The notes beneath the pieces were generated by a model. It saw nothing but the letters and a program-made list of their open reading frames with translations, had not been told where the DNA came from and did not search any database. The position numbers and the translations under genes are program-made. From Talinum fruticosum (Eukaryota; Streptophyta; Magnoliopsida; Caryophyllales; Talinaceae), in the NCBI GenBank assembly GCA_021018815.1, contig JAITYX010000077.1:1761501-1825500 (forward strand): a stretch of DNA of 64,000 nucleotides. Direction: 5' to 3'. Shown piece after piece: positions 1 to 11,660 of the stretch. The number at the start of each line of letters is the position of its first letter. Position 1 is the stretch's first letter.

Positions 1-1640
1 TAAGGCAGCGAAAATTGAACACGTGGAGAAGCATTTGGCAACTTTGAATTTAGAGTTGAAGGTAGGACATTATGGTATTCTGGTGTGCTATAGTCTACAG
101 ACTAGACATCTTCTGTTATACTGTGGGCTAGGAAAAGATTTTTGGATTCATGAGCCTCTCTCTCTCTCTCTCTCTCTGCTGTGTGTGTGTGTGTATGTGC
201 GTGTGTGCGCATGTATGCGCGTGCGCACCTGCATGGGTGTGTGTGGGTGTGGGTGTGGGTGTGGGTGTAAATTCCTACTCTATTTCTTGGGTCCATAATG
301 TAGCTCATTGAACAAATTTAATGTGACATTAAGCCATTGTGGTCGTTGACAGTTCTTGTCATGCGGAGGCAAAATTCTTGCTGTTGCTTTAAAATGTCTG
401 ATTTGGAATCTGGTCACTGTGTGATGTTATCAAGGTTGCTTGGGAAGGAAAATTGCTGAAGGTAAGGGTAAAGGGAATGAGAAGATGAGAAGTATAGGAA
501 AGAATCTACATACAATCTTTCTCAAGTGCTCTTCCTTTGTCTCAATATTGTAGATGCAATTACAGGTTTTGAATGCTTTCTAAGTATATATACCTCTCCA
601 TAAGCATTAGTCATATTTATTCTCTTTCGTTATTGCAGGCTGCTGAATCCAAGATAGAAAGCTATAATTTGGAGATAGCTTGCTTGAAATCTGACATAAA
701 GGAGCTAAATGAGAGGCTCGAAGCTGCAAATTCAACTGCGCAATCATATGAAAGAGAAGCTAAAATACTTGAGCAGGAGAAGATCCATTTGGAGGAGAAG
801 TATCGAGCTGACTTCTCGACATTTGATGAGCTGCAGGAGAGGTACAAAATTGCTGAAAAAGAAGCAAAAAGAGCATCAGAGATGGCTGACAGAGCACGGT
901 CGGAAGCAGCAGCTATTCAGAAGGAAAAGAGTGAGATGCAGCGCATGGCAATGGAAAGACTGACACATATTGAGCGAGCCGAGAGGCAGATTGACAACCT
1001 GGAAAGGGAGAAAAATGATTTGGTTAATGAATTAAGAACTCTTCGTGCTTCTGAAATGGATGCCATTGAGAAAGTGAGACTACTGGAGGCTCAGGTTGAA
1101 GAAAGAAAGGAGGAAATTGACAAACTGATGAAGTCTAACAATGAACAGAGAGCTACTACAGTTCAAGTACTTGAAAGTCTCCTTGAGACAGAACGCGATG
1201 CCCGAGCAGAAGCAAATCGAAGGGCTGAGGCTCTCTCTCATCAGCTGCAGGCTACTCAGGGAAAACTCGACATGATGCAGCAAGAACTAACATCTGTTCG
1301 TTTGAGTGAATCTGCGCTTGATGCCAAGCTCAAGACCACATCACATGGAAAACGGCTTAGAGTGGAAGAGCATGACATGGGTTTTGACTTTGTCCACGAT
1401 GTGGATGTTGATGATGGAGGCGACAGGGTGAATAAAAGAAGAAAGAGCACTACAAGCTCAATACAAGACGCAGCTTCAGCAGGTGATGGTGACTCAGGTG
1501 ACGAGGATAATCACAGCCAGCAAGTTGAAACCGAAGACTACACAAAGTTTACCATTCAGAAGCTCAAGCAAGAGCTCACAAGACACAATTTTGGTGATGA
1601 GGTGCTCAAGCTCAAGGCTCCCCCAAGAAGAAGGATCTAA
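1..1640 (+). CDS. GBPL3: GBPL3-type guanylate-binding GTPase, C-terminal coiled-coil part (5' end off window)
   Basis: Two exons are visible: 1-61, ending at a GT donor at 62, and 639-1640, after the acceptor TATTGCAG. They join in phase as LELK-AAESKIES. About 20 plus 333 codons remain, so the N-terminal GTPase domain lies upstream of the window. The visible part is almost entirely charged heptad-like coiled coil (E/K/R/L rich). A basic, nuclear-signal-like stretch follows (KRLRVEE and NKRRKS), then an acidic linker and the conserved tail YTKFTIQKLKQELTRHNFG. Known of the family: plant GBPL proteins are dynamin-like GTPases, and the GBPL3 type (Arabidopsis At5g46070) acts in nuclear defence condensates. 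That this copy does the same is inference from the tail. The frame ends at 1640, but a tail rich in K, D and L continues in the next frame to a TGA at 1676-1678, so the true stop is probably there and a base is missing in the C run 1620-1624. Confidence 0.8.
158..268. repeat. compound microsatellite in GBPL3 intron
   Basis: A (CT)n run is followed by (GT)n and then by a GGGTGT hexamer array, all inside the intron 62-638. The ORFs reading through it on both strands are repeat translations, not genes. Confidence 0.9.
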
Positions 1641-1678
1641 TTGCTCTTTATGAAAGATGCATCATTAACAAGTCCTGA

Positions 1679-4600
1679 TTTGTCAGGTTAGTGAATGCAT
1701 CAGTAACCATCTGTGGGGGATTTAGCTGTATATCATGTCACAGGGCTATACTTTCATCACTTAACTGACTTGGGGATTCCCCCAGTGATTAGGATGGTTC
1801 TGTTCATACTGAAGTCCCGGTTTCACAATTCTTGGACTTGGTCCTTTTGGGGGTGTAAGAAGGGATATGTTTTTCTGATGTAATGGTTTGCTGTAACTAT
1901 CATTGGTCTAAAATTACGATGATGATGGTCTTGTATAGTCATCCTAGTTCAACAGTATCTTTGGTAGTTTTGTGTTAGAAAAAGGGGACAGAGATCTCAT
2001 TCCAATATCTTCCTGTGACGTAACTGAGAAATGTAAGTGTAATGATTTTGAAAATTTTGCTGCTTGTTCAGGGCATATTGGAATTGTTGATCCACTGAAT
2101 TTGTTGTATGAAAGGGTTTTAGTGTTGTATGTATTTGCGGTTTATACTGTTTATTCTTGAAATATATGAGCTTCTGTTTTCTCTCAGTTATTACTCTCTG
2201 AGTAACTTCATCAGGTACCAATCTAGTGTGAAATAGTTTTGAATTTAACTGTCATAAATATGTGAAAAAATTTCAAGTTCATAGCAGTAAGGATGAATTA
2301 AGCTAATAAAAATGTGATAACATATTGGACTGATGTGGGGGTTAATGTGGATACAATAGGCCTCTTCTGATATGAAAGATATATTAACGATCAGTAATAA
2401 TATCCAATTGTACCCATGAAATAAGGTATAATAAAGTCTAAAATTGGGCTGAGCTCATTTGAGCTTGGACTAATCCTGAGGCAAAAACATCATAAATGGA
2501 CTTTGTTTGAATTGCAGATTTAGACTTCTTGACAAGAACCAAATTCTAACCTGATGTCCTATTTTTGAATTTGAACTTTTGTGAATTAGACCAATATTAA
2601 TAAGTTATGTATATGACTGAGCCTAGACTTCATTTTTTTTTAATTTCTAAATCTGCTTGTCAAAATTTTTTATCGAAAATTTAGAGATTTAGACAAAAAT
2701 ATATCTAGACCCGATAGTCTAATGTTTGAATTCAAATGTCCAATTACTTAAACTTCTCTGAACTTGAATTCATCATAAAATTCGGTAAACCTGGACTCAA
2801 GCTAATCTGAATTTTCAATTCGAATATAAGTCGTTGACCAAACTTGAAATTTTCTGCTTTGGACAATCGGACAATAAAATTGGACAGATTTTTTAGAAGC
2901 ATGAATGCCTCTTCCATGTCACATACTGTGGCGAGACTTGCCAACCCGAACTTAAGCTACGAGCATCCACATTCATGATCCAAAATTTTGGATTATATGT
3001 GAGAGCTCGAACCCTCCACATCATCTTATAATTTAATATTTTGGAATTTAATGTATTGCTCATGAAGCATAAAAATATACATATTTAATTTATTTTTCTT
3101 CTTTAAATATGGAAATGTTGGTAAAAACAAAACAAAAAAAAAAAAGAAAAATGATATAAGAAGGAAACGCGAGCAGATTGAGTATGTTGGCGGATTGACC
3201 TGGGGTTAAATGAAGTATGCATTGTAGTAAGATAAATTGGATCACATGGACAAAATTGGATCATACGATCTTGCATGACAATCGCTCTAATGTGTCTTTC
3301 ATATTAGGCCTCTTTTTCTCTGTCTTTCTTTTTACAATAAAAGAAAACTTATTTTGTTCTGTTTAGGTTTACATAAATTCAACTCAGTACAGCACTTAAA
3401 TTTTAATTTTAGTTCAAATAAGTTCTTTTTCAGCCAGTTTGTGTCAGATAAGATAAGTTGAAATTTTTTTATTTCAACTTAATCCAATTGTAAAATTTCT
3501 AGTACAAATAAGGTGTAAAGCCGTCAAAAATTATTCATGATAAGATTGTTATAATAAACCTGTTAGTAAAATTTTTATATTAATTATTTTATGTTATTTA
3601 TCTTTTTTTTTTTTTTGAGGGGAGGGGTCTAACTTTTTAGATACCTTAGGTTTAAAAAAATGAAGTACTTGATACTAAAAATTTCAGACTCTAATATTAT
3701 ATTAAACTTCACTCTTAGATAGTGTAGGGGAATCCTTCATTAGTCGGAATATATACCATCTACTAAATTAATTTTATCCAAATATAATGGTGCTCACAAG
3801 GTGGCTGTCTCTCCCATTCTCTCTTTGTTCTTGGGTTAATTTATTTATCTTGCCTTTAATCTGCTATTCCCTAACAAATTAAAGGGGACAAAAGAAATCA
3901 TACTTTATGCCAAAACATTGCATAGAGATCATTGCATCTTGAGAGGCAAAATGAAGAATAAAGATGGCACATCTTCATCAGTTCTACAAGTTTGATACCT
4001 AAAGCTGCTCAAATTGCATGCATAGAATCAAATCTTAACTTCCTTTTCTAGCATAATAATATAATGTGATCCTCTTCCAAATTAGAACCGTCTAATTCCC
4101 CACCATTTTCTAATGCAAATTCCGGTGTATATAGTGTTAGCACGTAAAATTATAGCCTCTTTGAAATGTTTTCCGAGCTGCCATCTTGTTTAATGTGGGT
4201 TTTGATACCGGTTCACTGCCCAATGCAACCCTCTACATAGATATAGTTATTATCATATACGAGACACTCTGTTTAAAAACAAAAAAGGAAAAATGAAGAG
4301 TAAAAAGATAACATTTTTATTTCCTTCATGGTAAAGCAAACAAATTAAACCCTAATACAGCTAATTACCCAATAAAGTGTCATATATCTCTGTACAGGAA
4401 AATTAAAGGTCTATGAATTAATGCAATTTCTCCTAAACTTAAAAAGTATTTGAGTATATGATCACAATGGTTTTCACCAACATAGTAGAGCCCAGAATTA
4501 CGTCTCCCTTTGCATGAATCTGAAAACCAATGTTTTTATTGGTCATATATCAAAGGAGCCTTCTTCTAGATTCATCCAAGAAATGCCCACCATCAAAATA

Positions 4601-4751
4601 TTATTGTTCTCTTTTCTTCTTCATCTGGGTATAATATCAACCTAATCTAAGTTACCCATTGACAAATCTGATCTAACCACCAAACAGGTCCTTGTCATGG
4701 GCTCCTCAATGTATGCATTTTATACCTTCCAAGTTTCACCAATTCCCAATC
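1679..4751. other. GBPL3 3' UTR and intergenic DNA
   Basis: The first ~500 bases are relatively balanced in composition and are probably the 3' UTR of the GBPL3-like gene. The rest is AT-rich with A and T runs (for example 3128-3145 and 3602-3616). I see no conserved coding segment. Confidence 0.6.
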
Positions 4752-7700
4752 TTATTTTCTAGCATCAAACTGAACCAATGATGACGCATCACCTTGTGCC
4801 ACCAAATTAGGGATCAGTTGAGGTGGGCTCTCTCTATTTTGTACCCCAACAACATGATCATAAGGGATGAAAGATGGGTGGTAATAGTTGAGAGGTCCCT
4901 TCATCAATGGATGATGATGATGATGATGATGATGAAGAACATGGTCATCAAGGGGTTCCTTGATGTTTGAACCACATTGTCTAGGTTGTGTTTGGTAGAA
5001 CACCTTTGAGAGAACAAATTCTCCATCCTTCTCTTCCTCATTTTGGCCCTGGTGGTATTGATGCATGACCCAGTTCGTCTTCTCTGGCTTCTTCTGCCTT
5101 CCATAGTTGGTGTACAGTACTAATATCTTCTTGAACCCTTTCACCGTGCCATTAACCAGTATCGGTCTAGTTTTACCTGTCTTGTGCCATCTCGTCTCCC
5201 CACCTTCTTCGTCTGTGTGCACCTTCCTCCGTTTTCTTGTTCCTGTCGTGTATGCCTTCGATGGTCTGTGGAAGAAATGTCTCATTGCACCATCTTTGCT
5301 CACACCTTCACAATGCAATTGAAAGTTTAATCACAAATTAATCAGCATTGATAATTTGGAGGAGCACAACAAATACAGAATGTGTTTTGCTAAGATCTAC
5401 ATATATGAAAGCTATATATACATCACATTGATTCGAGAGCATTAAGTACTGAGGATAGTATGCTTTCAAAAATATTGCTGTCTTTTCCAAAGTTCATGAT
5501 GCAAAGGTTTTCCACATCCCCAAAGTGTAAGAATTTCATATATGTATGTATGTACGTAGGTACATATATATATAAAATCTGTAGAGCGTTCTTCACCAAG
5601 ACAAAACAAAACCCTAAATAAGGTCGTTCTAAGATAGACCCCAATAATTGTATAGTATAGTAATTACAATGCGTAGTATACTAAGATGTGTTTTTTGATG
5701 TAAAAATAACATATAATACAACTAAGTTATACTATCAATGCGTATGAAGCTTAAAAGGGTACTCCTAGTAGATTTCTTCGAAACCTATTAGGTTAACTGC
5801 ATGCGATATAAATTTGTGTATTCTGCAAGTCATGAAGGATTCCATTTGAGAAAAAAGTTATGCAAGTTGTGCATGAAAGACTTTTAATAGAAACTAGTTA
5901 GATGGGGAGGGAACAATTGTTCAATTCCCATAAGCTCTGATCTAGTGGCTAGTTATATATACATATGCAAGATTCTTTACTTAAACAACACTAAGTGATC
6001 TTTGCCTTTCTTTCTGTACCTTTAATTTTCTTCTCTAACAAGATCCATAGCTATGACACCAATCTAAATTATCATCAACCTTTGATTAATCAACCAAGGG
6101 AATTGAATATATATATATATATGTCTCCTTTAGGGAATAAGAACTTCAAATCTAGCATCAAATATATGCATGCATGTGGAGGTGATCTCTTTAGGGATAA
6201 GATCCTTAAATTTAGTATCAAATCAAATATATATGGTTCTCAAAGTCTTCAACTTGGAAGACTATAGGCAATGTGGAATTCAAAGATAAGCAAAAGCTTT
6301 ATGTCTCAATTGACCATTCATTTGATTATAACATGATATCGAGGTTGAAGTGAATAAATCTATTCTTGAATTTACAAATTTTACAGTTACTTTAGCGCCA
6401 GATATGTGTTACAACATTGTCTGTCCTACATCAACATACCCTTTTTAATGCTGCATTAAAAAAGACAAAAAATTTAAAACAGGTGGAGTATGAACCGTAT
6501 TTGTTCATAATAAGACTTTATATTAACCCATCAAATCATCGTATGTATACTTAACCAACTAAAATTTGAGCGTAAATAAAATCTTAAGTAACAACAGCCC
6601 GAGTGTAGCTTGTATCGGGTAACATATGTAGCTAGTATCGGATAGATCGATGTGGCTATTTTTCATTTTATTCCAGTATCTTTTTTGACAGTAAGAGTCA
6701 TGATATTTTTAAAAATTTTGATGAAAGTATATATCGAAGACTTAGAAATGGACGCGGGGGGAAGAAAAGAGAGTTTGCTATAAATTTTCAAAATTCCACC
6801 AAATATTTTAGGACTCAGACCAAACAAACTAATGAGCCTAACAAACACTATGTGGTGATCAGTATGTCAACTAATTAGCACAGTAAGAGGCCTTTTTTTT
6901 TTAAAAGAAAAAGTTTTCACAATCTATAATATCACTTTTTTTAAAAAAAAAAGAAGGAAAAGGAATAATATGAATATTTCATTTCATCCATTTTGATATC
7001 TCATCTCATCCTTCCAACAACCTCTGTATAAGAACTCAGAGCAAGTATATTTTCCCCCATTTTTGTATTATTTTGGCATGTACTTAATGTAATAAACTTG
7101 CACCCTTCAGAAGAAACCTCTGAAAATCAGCAAAATTCCAAGAACCATTAATTAAAACTTAAATAGGATAATGCTTCCAATGAAAGCAATGAATTAAATA
7201 GGTATAGAGAGTGACATGAATTAGTTGAAAAAAATATATATTAATTACTAACAATTCAACATGAAAATTACTACTATCTCACACACAAACTCATTAGATC
7301 CAAACAAGTAATTTAGCAGATACATGCTAATTATTATTAGGATTATTAAATTTTAATATCCCGAGCTTTGAATCATGTCTGCTAATATTTTGAGTTATCG
7401 ATTTACAAGTAACATACCCCAGTGCTAGCTGGTATTCAGTGGAAGGGAAGGAGCCTAAATTGACATCCTCTTCTTTCTTTTTTGGGGTATGAGTAACATG
7501 ACCCAAGATTCGGGATATTAAAATTTAAAATAATTGTAATCTAATAGCAAACCCTAAGTAATAATCAACCAACAAACTGACCTGGTAATTTCTCGGGATG
7601 AGTGTAACAAATTCCGTTTTCGCCCTCGATAGTGGGTATGAATTCATGAAGAAGAGGATGCAATTTGCCCAAATCAGACTTGATTTTGGCCTCCAAATGC

Positions 7701-8075
7701 TCTAAAATTTCTGGGTCTGTTGGATCAAACTTCACCCCTGATGGTAGCCCAGGTAAGTCATTTATACCCCCAGTACCCTGGCAATTTTTATTAAAAATTA
7801 TATTAAAAACTAAGCAAAACCTCAAACTAACAGATTGCAAAATGAATTGGGGAAAGAAAAAGTACCTGGTCTTGGTGGAGGGGGATGTGGTGGCCACAGG
7901 AAGGGCAAGAAATTGTGTGAAGTTGAGTGATTTTGGAAGTGATTACAACCCTATCTTTGGAAGAAGATGAAGGAGAAGGAGATGGAGTAACCACAATCTG
8001 ATTCGATGATGATATCTCAATTATCCCATCACTAATTGGGAGACTATTGGTGGTGTTGTTGTTGCAGCATGTCAT
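4752..8075 (-). CDS. SND2: NAC transcription factor, SND2/ANAC073 group
   Basis: Three exons on the minus strand: 8075-7866 (70 codons), 7777-7582 and 5305-4752. Introns are 88 bp and about 2.28 kb, with GT-AG borders and matching phases; the second junction rebuilds KLPG-VSKDG. The product is 319 aa, close to SND2/SND3 relatives. Exon 1 carries the group's CPSCGHH motif (about residues 57-63). The NAC DNA-binding domain spans about residues 76-238, with [62 protein letters not shown] and [20 protein letters not shown]. The C-terminus has eight histidines (260-267) encoded by an ATG/CAT trinucleotide repeat. Known of the group: SND2-like NACs are nuclear regulators of secondary-wall genes. 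I assign group level only; SND3 or ANAC010-like paralogues cannot be separated by eye. Exon borders are clean and the frame is intact. Confidence 0.9.
4911..4934. repeat. (ATG)n microsatellite encoding His8
   Basis: An uninterrupted trinucleotide repeat inside the last NAC exon, read on the minus strand as His codons. Its length is likely to vary between alleles. Confidence 0.9.
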
Positions 8076-8301
8076 CTCTACCCATCCCTTTGAAAATCCA
8101 GCCTACGTCGCTTTGATTCGTTTTTACGGGTGTTAGAAATTCGGTTCGGCTCGTTGCTCGGAAGTGGAGGCGTCAATGGTCGGGAGACAAATCGATCGAT
8201 CTGCTGCTTAAGCTCTTGCTGAGCTGCTGAGAGACAGAGAGAGAGAGGCGGGAGGAAAGGAGAGAGAAGAGGGAAGGAATGAAGGAGGGGTATAGAAAGC
8301 G

Positions 8302-8308
8302 TATATAC
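8302..8308 (-). promoter_or_regulatory. possible TATA box of the SND2-like gene
   Basis: TATATAC lies about 230 bp upstream of the ATG at 8075. Between them lies a leader rich in GA on the plus strand (CT on the sense strand), as is common in plant 5' UTRs. Assigned by position and motif only. Confidence 0.35.
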
Positions 8309-10076
8309 TGAGACTAGCTACAAATATGAGGGGTTGCTTGGACGTCAAGGCGTTGGTAACTATTGGGTGTATGCGCTTCCACCGTCATATGATGGAACCT
8401 AATTTCTATTTTCTGATTTCACCCCATCGCCAAACACGGCACAACCCCCTCCCTCCCTAACGAAAAAGAAAAGAAAAGAAAAGACTATCTATGTCGTATA
8501 TTTTTGTTTTTCCTTTTTTCTTCCTAATTAAGTCTCAACACAAGGTTTGGGCTTAAGGGAGAAGGAAGAAATAATTGGCTCAGAGAAAAGTTCATTTCTT
8601 TTCACATTATTCCTCTTGCTTATCATATGTATATTTATTTTTATCTCGGATCTTCCATTTTATTGGAATCAAGCTACTGTTTGATCATTGTATGTATATA
8701 AATAAATGACTATGATACTACTCTCCTGTAATAAACTCAATATATTTATTACGTATGTGTATATGGTACAAATCAAACTCCCTTAACAGTTTTCCTCAAA
8801 AGCCATTGACCAAAAATGTTTTAGGTAAATATTTGTCCACCTTTTACATATAATAATGAAGACTAAAACCTTGGTTGTTAAGGCATATCTTGCTTTACAC
8901 GACTAGCACATTGATCATGAGATGAGCTTCTATGGTAAGGTCAATGTGAATTTAATTGGTGACCATACATACCAGGAAAAAAGCTCTATTGGCTAGCTGG
9001 TGATGTAACACCCCCCAAAAAAATCGTAAAAGAAACCCTAAATATGTAACATCCTTGTATTAGATCTTCAAAATGTATGGCTCGAAGACTATCGAGTCAC
9101 TTTTAACTATGACATGGACATACCGAAATTCATATTCAAGTTACGCGCTTTTGACAAGAGGAAAAGTAGAAGCGACAATTATTTTACCCTACTTGTCTTC
9201 CCGGTTCCCCTTATAAAGGACATCTCAATCTTATCCTCAATTATACTCAAAGGATCCAACTTTTAGAATGTTAATAAGCATTTGAAATGTTATAGGGGTT
9301 GTATAAGAGCTCAACTCCGATCCTAGTACTTGGTTTCTACGTATAGAACTATAGGAGACCAAATTCTAATCATGCGAAGTATGTTTTAATCTATATACAA
9401 TAGTTTCGATGAAATGACTGGATAATGTTTTAATCAAATTAGTTATACTGAATTTTTTCTTTCCGGTATAGGATCTAAACATCTATTAGCTTCTCGTATC
9501 ATGAAATATTTTTAAATAAGTAAAATAATATTACTAAAAATAATTTAGAAGAGTGGAGTAGAAAATGAGCAAGGTGATTCTACTAGCTTGTAGGGACATT
9601 TCACCCACAATTTCTTTGGCATTTTGAGAAGGAGAGACACATTTAGATGTAGTGTCAAACTTAGGTTTAAAAGCTTTCTTGAAGCTTTTGCATGGGTAGA
9701 TGTACATAAATATAGGGCATATATAGTAGGGAGTGTAAATATAAATAAATATATAGATACACAAATTTAATATTAATCTCTACAAAATCCTCAAGGCTAC
9801 CAATTGAAAGGGAAATTACAGCTACATATATAAATATTTGAATATTACACCAACCTCTTATATTTTTATTCATATATAATAATATTGTTTTGTTATATTA
9901 TCCCTTTCCTTCACTCTCACTTCTCATGCTAAGCAAGGAATCCTCTCTCTCTTTCTCTAGGCCGGGGAGAAGAGGTGTCCAAGTCCAATATCAGTCTACC
10001 CACACAACTCCTTCAAATAACGAAGAATTTGCTTTTCATTTTTATAGCTTAGCTTGCACATTCTCCGCACACCCAT

Positions 10077-10471
10077 TAGGGGTGTGTAAAGAATCGGAAA
10101 TCGAAATTGAAAAATCGGTTCATCAAAGAAATTTTGGAAAAAGGTTGGCTTGGTTAACTGAATCGAAAATAAGTTTTATATTAGTATTATATCTGCAGTT
10201 TGAAAGATTGAAACCAAAAAAATGTAAAAACTTTTTAACTTTAAAAATAAAAAAACTATAGATATAAAATGTAAAATTTATATTATTTGTGAACAATTAA
10301 CCAATAATCAAATCGAAAATCTGATTAAGTGATCCGAATATCAGTTGACCGATTTTTCAGTTCGATTATGATTCAAGTTTTGGCAGAATTGAAATTTTCA
10401 ATTACCCAAAAATTATACTTTAAAATTTTCTTAAATCGAAAAAATCAATTTACCAATTTCGCACAACCCTA
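10077..10471. mobile_element. MITE with TA target duplication, probably Tc1/mariner-like
   Basis: The left end reads TAGGGGTGTGTAAAG. The right end, reverse-complemented, reads TAGGGTTGTGCGAAA. Both are bounded by TA. The ~395-bp interior is rich in AATCGAAA-type repeats and has no coding capacity. This composition is common in plant MITEs. The family assignment is inferred from the TA borders. Confidence 0.5.
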
Positions 10472-11067
10472 AGCCCTCTCCCACCAAAAAGAAAAAAATA
10501 GAAACGTATGTCTATATACCAATGGGTGGAATATAGTGTAGGGGATTCTAGTCAGCTTCCTGCATGAAATGTAAAATAATTATATTTTTATAAAAAAAAA
10601 AAAGTATTTTATGATGCTATTTTTGAAAAAAAACATTAAATAATAGGGAGTGTTTTGGCCGACATATAGTGGATGGGATCGGGGCGCATGTCTTGAGCTT
10701 GTCAGACAAGCCACGCAACAGAAGTTTTAAAAGGAAAGTTAAAGCTTACCCTATGAGCTTCTAATTAATACTATTCATTCTCATTTTCCTTCTCGGAACT
10801 TACATTTAAATATCACGATTTTAGGTCATCTCCATAACGTCAATGTTTTTTAATATTATATATTTAAAAAAATTAATAATTAATGGTTTGAAATTGCGGT
10901 TAAATAACGTTAATTTATCTAAGACTCTGTTTAACAAATCCACTTATTTGATCTGCGGATAAGCTGTTAGACTTTGACCATGCTCGGTAAAATGAGTTGT
11001 TCGAGTAATGGATATTTGTTTAACTAGCTGATAGCTGTTTGATTTATAATTGTTAGCGGATTGCTTG

Positions 11068-11660
11068 TTCAATTGAGTGGTTGAATATATAAATGTGTTC
11101 GGTAAATTTCGTGGTTAAGTTAGTCGATTATTATAAATTAACATAAAAGGATGTAGATAATTTGCCAAATATAAATTAATGAAGGAATACTTGTATTAAA
11201 AAATATGAAACGTTACTTTTAAATGTGAAAAGTTAATATTCTTAGATTATCATAAACGCTATAAGATACTCGCAAATGTTAGTTAAAACGGTAGCTTACC
11301 GAACACTAAAAGTTATTCCAAACACTCGCTACAGAATAGGGTCTTTAGCTATTAGCATATACCTATTCAATTGAGCAGTTAAATAAATATGTTAGATAAA
11401 TTTAGTAGTTCGACTAGCTCATTATTATAAATTTACATAAAAGCATATAAATTATTTGCCAAATATAAATTAATGAAGGGATTTTGGTCAAAAAAGTATA
11501 AACCATTAAATTTAAATGTGAAAAACTAATGTTCTTAACTTTTCAAAAACATTACATGAAACGCTATAAGATATTACAAATGATAGTAAAACACTACCTT
11601 AACGAATACTAATATTTGATTGATTCGAATTTTAACTGATTAAAACACTAAATATTACTC
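11068..11660. repeat. diverged tandem direct duplication, period ~298 bp
   Basis: Blocks starting TTCAATTGAG at 11068 and 11366 share long colinear stretches, including the 22-base match beginning TTTGCCAAATATAAATTAAT and the blocks AACGCTATAAGATA and TAAATGTGAAAA. Scattered substitutions show that it is old. Flanking strings such as GCTGATAGCTGTTTG resemble common plant dispersed repeats. Confidence 0.7.

Noticed and set aside
23..308. Overlapping ORFs on both strands across the GT/CT repeats
   Set aside because: They are translations of the microsatellite in the GBPL3 intron; only 1-61 is exon.
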